Part shown: positions 4,679 through 5,397 of the stretch, piece after piece
Layout: each line of letters starts with the position of its first letter
Numbering within the stretch: position 1 is the stretch's first letter
NCBI GenBank assembly: GCA_965368175.1
Contig: CBDULX010000203.1
Coordinates: 1 to 5,397 of the forward strand
Reading direction: 5' to 3'
Source: CBDULX01 sp965368175
GTDB taxonomy: Bacteria; Pseudomonadota; Gammaproteobacteria; SZUA-229
DNA: 5,397 bases
The notes under the pieces: generated by a model
The model's database searches: none
What the model saw: the letters and a program-made list of their open reading frames with translations, nothing else
What the model was told of the DNA's origin: nothing
Program-made: the position numbers and the translations under genes

Positions 4679-5397
4679 TTAGAAATCGTATTTTGCAGTA
4701 GCCTGTATGCGATTAAGGTCACCATCTTCGCCATTTTCAGTTTCACGAGTAGCTGTTAAATACATGAGGCCGTAAGTAACCTGCTTAATGGGTGAATGCA
4801 TGACGTTAATTTGAACGCTGCTGGCACTTTTGCTTGTTTCACCATCGGCAATGGCTGGGTTATCCATATCGGCCGTACTGTATATCAGGCTCGATCTTGT
4901 TTTAGCGCTCCAGGCATGACGGTAAGCGAGAAAGGCAGTCGTTGATTTAATGGTTTCAAACTTACCTGTTGCGGTATCTATGATGGCGTCATAAGTCAGA
5001 CCTAAACCGGTGTAGCGACCCATGCCATCTCCGGAATTGACGGCGAAACGAATATCATCCGACGAGCCGACTTTTATTTTGCCGCTGATGCCTGCTGCAA
5101 AGACTGTATCGTCGGTGTCATGAGTGCCGTTATCGATTTTTAACTGGCGGAATAGCCCGTTGAGTTTCATGTGACCCCAGTTACCGGAAAACTTGTAGTT
5201 GGCGGCGATATCCGGAAGAGTATTATCATCGGTGACAATGGTTGTGGGTGCTCCACCATCTTCAGTAGTGTAGGTTTCAGGATTTTCCAGGGCAATCTGG
5301 AAGCCACCAGTTGTGTATCGAACCTGTGGCTGACGGATAAAGACCGTGCTGTCTGAGGCGCCCAGGAAATCAACTGAGTCAGGCAGAGCGGCGGTGT
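4679..5397 (-). CDS. DcaP-like outer-membrane porin, 3' part (5' end outside the window)
   Basis: The frame stays open from the stop at 4679-4681 to the right edge, giving 239 codons of the C-terminal part. An ATG at 5168-5170 is internal, because in-frame coding sequence with family motifs continues upstream of it. Near the edge the protein reads VDFLGASDSTVFIRQPQVR, then an F-Q-I-A-LENPET segment, the hallmark of DcaP-type trimeric porins. Alternating amphipathic stretches such as STTAFLAYRHAW and VTYGLMYLTATRE are beta-strands. It ends in IQATAKYDF, with the C-terminal phenylalanine of the BAM insertion signal. DcaP channels of Acinetobacter take up dicarboxylic and related organic acids. 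The N-terminal signal peptide and coiled-coil part must lie outside. With an intrinsic terminator behind it, it is its own transcription unit at this end. Confidence 0.85.
   Translation of the reverse strand, partial: TAALPDSVDFLGASDSTVFIRQPQVRYTTGGFQIALENPETYTTEDGGAPTTIVTDDNTLPDIAANYKFSGNWGHMKLNGLFRQLKIDNGTHDTDDTVFAAGISGKIKVGSSDDIRFAVNSGDGMGRYTGLGLTYDAIIDTATGKFETIKSTTAFLAYRHAWSAKTRSSLIYSTADMDNPAIADGETSKSASSVQINVMHSPIKQVTYGLMYLTATRETENGEDGDLNRIQATAKYDF

Noticed and set aside
4679..5170. Complete small 163-residue protein starting at the ATG at 5170
   Set aside because: The same frame stays open upstream to the window edge and there encodes the characteristic DcaP porin motifs, so this ATG is internal.
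5167..5373. 68-codon minus-strand ORF and a 61-codon plus-strand ORF (5171-5356)
   Set aside because: Both lie inside the porin coding region in other frames and show no family motif.

Overview
The window looks like chromosomal DNA from a moderate-GC Gammaproteobacterium, probably aquatic or marine. This rests on gene types only: a DcaP-type trimeric porin, a TakP/FcbT-type TRAP transporter and a GFA-family zinc protein. The species cannot be named from what is here. Every convincing gene is on the minus strand, so transcription runs from high to low coordinates.

Layout in order of transcription: (1) 5397-4679 is the 3' part of a DcaP-like outer-membrane porin gene, cut by the window edge and followed by a textbook rho-independent terminator (4613-4651). 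(2) 4612-3825 is about 790 bp without a convincing gene. It holds two dyads, candidate sigma-54-like and sigma-70-like promoters facing dctP, and possibly a 23-codon leader ORF that runs over the dctP ribosome binding site. (3) 3771-664 is a complete TRAP operon, dctP-dctQ-dctM. A strong hairpin lies in the dctP-dctQ gap, and dctQ and dctM overlap by 4 nt. (4) 512-102 is a complete GFA-family (DUF-type glutathione-dependent formaldehyde-activating-like) gene.

The genes suggest an uptake route for small organic acids. The porin would pass acids across the outer membrane, DctP would capture a 2-oxo-acid or lactate-like monocarboxylate in the periplasm, and DctQM would import it with sodium. Porin and TRAP operon are separately transcribed, so a shared substrate is inference.

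The most unusual structure is a set of heptanucleotide direct repeats with an invariant GACT and three variable bases. A GACTAAC array starts 3 bp past the GFA stop codon and runs off the left edge. A different GACTTCC array starts 4 bp past the dctM stop codon, counting its decayed first unit. Three more GACT heptamers lie in opposite orientation just upstream of the GFA start, over its likely promoter, so the GFA gene is bracketed by inverted heptamers. Two unrelated three-base 'suffixes' in the same position behind two adjacent genes suggest a recurring stop-codon-proximal element, not random slippage.
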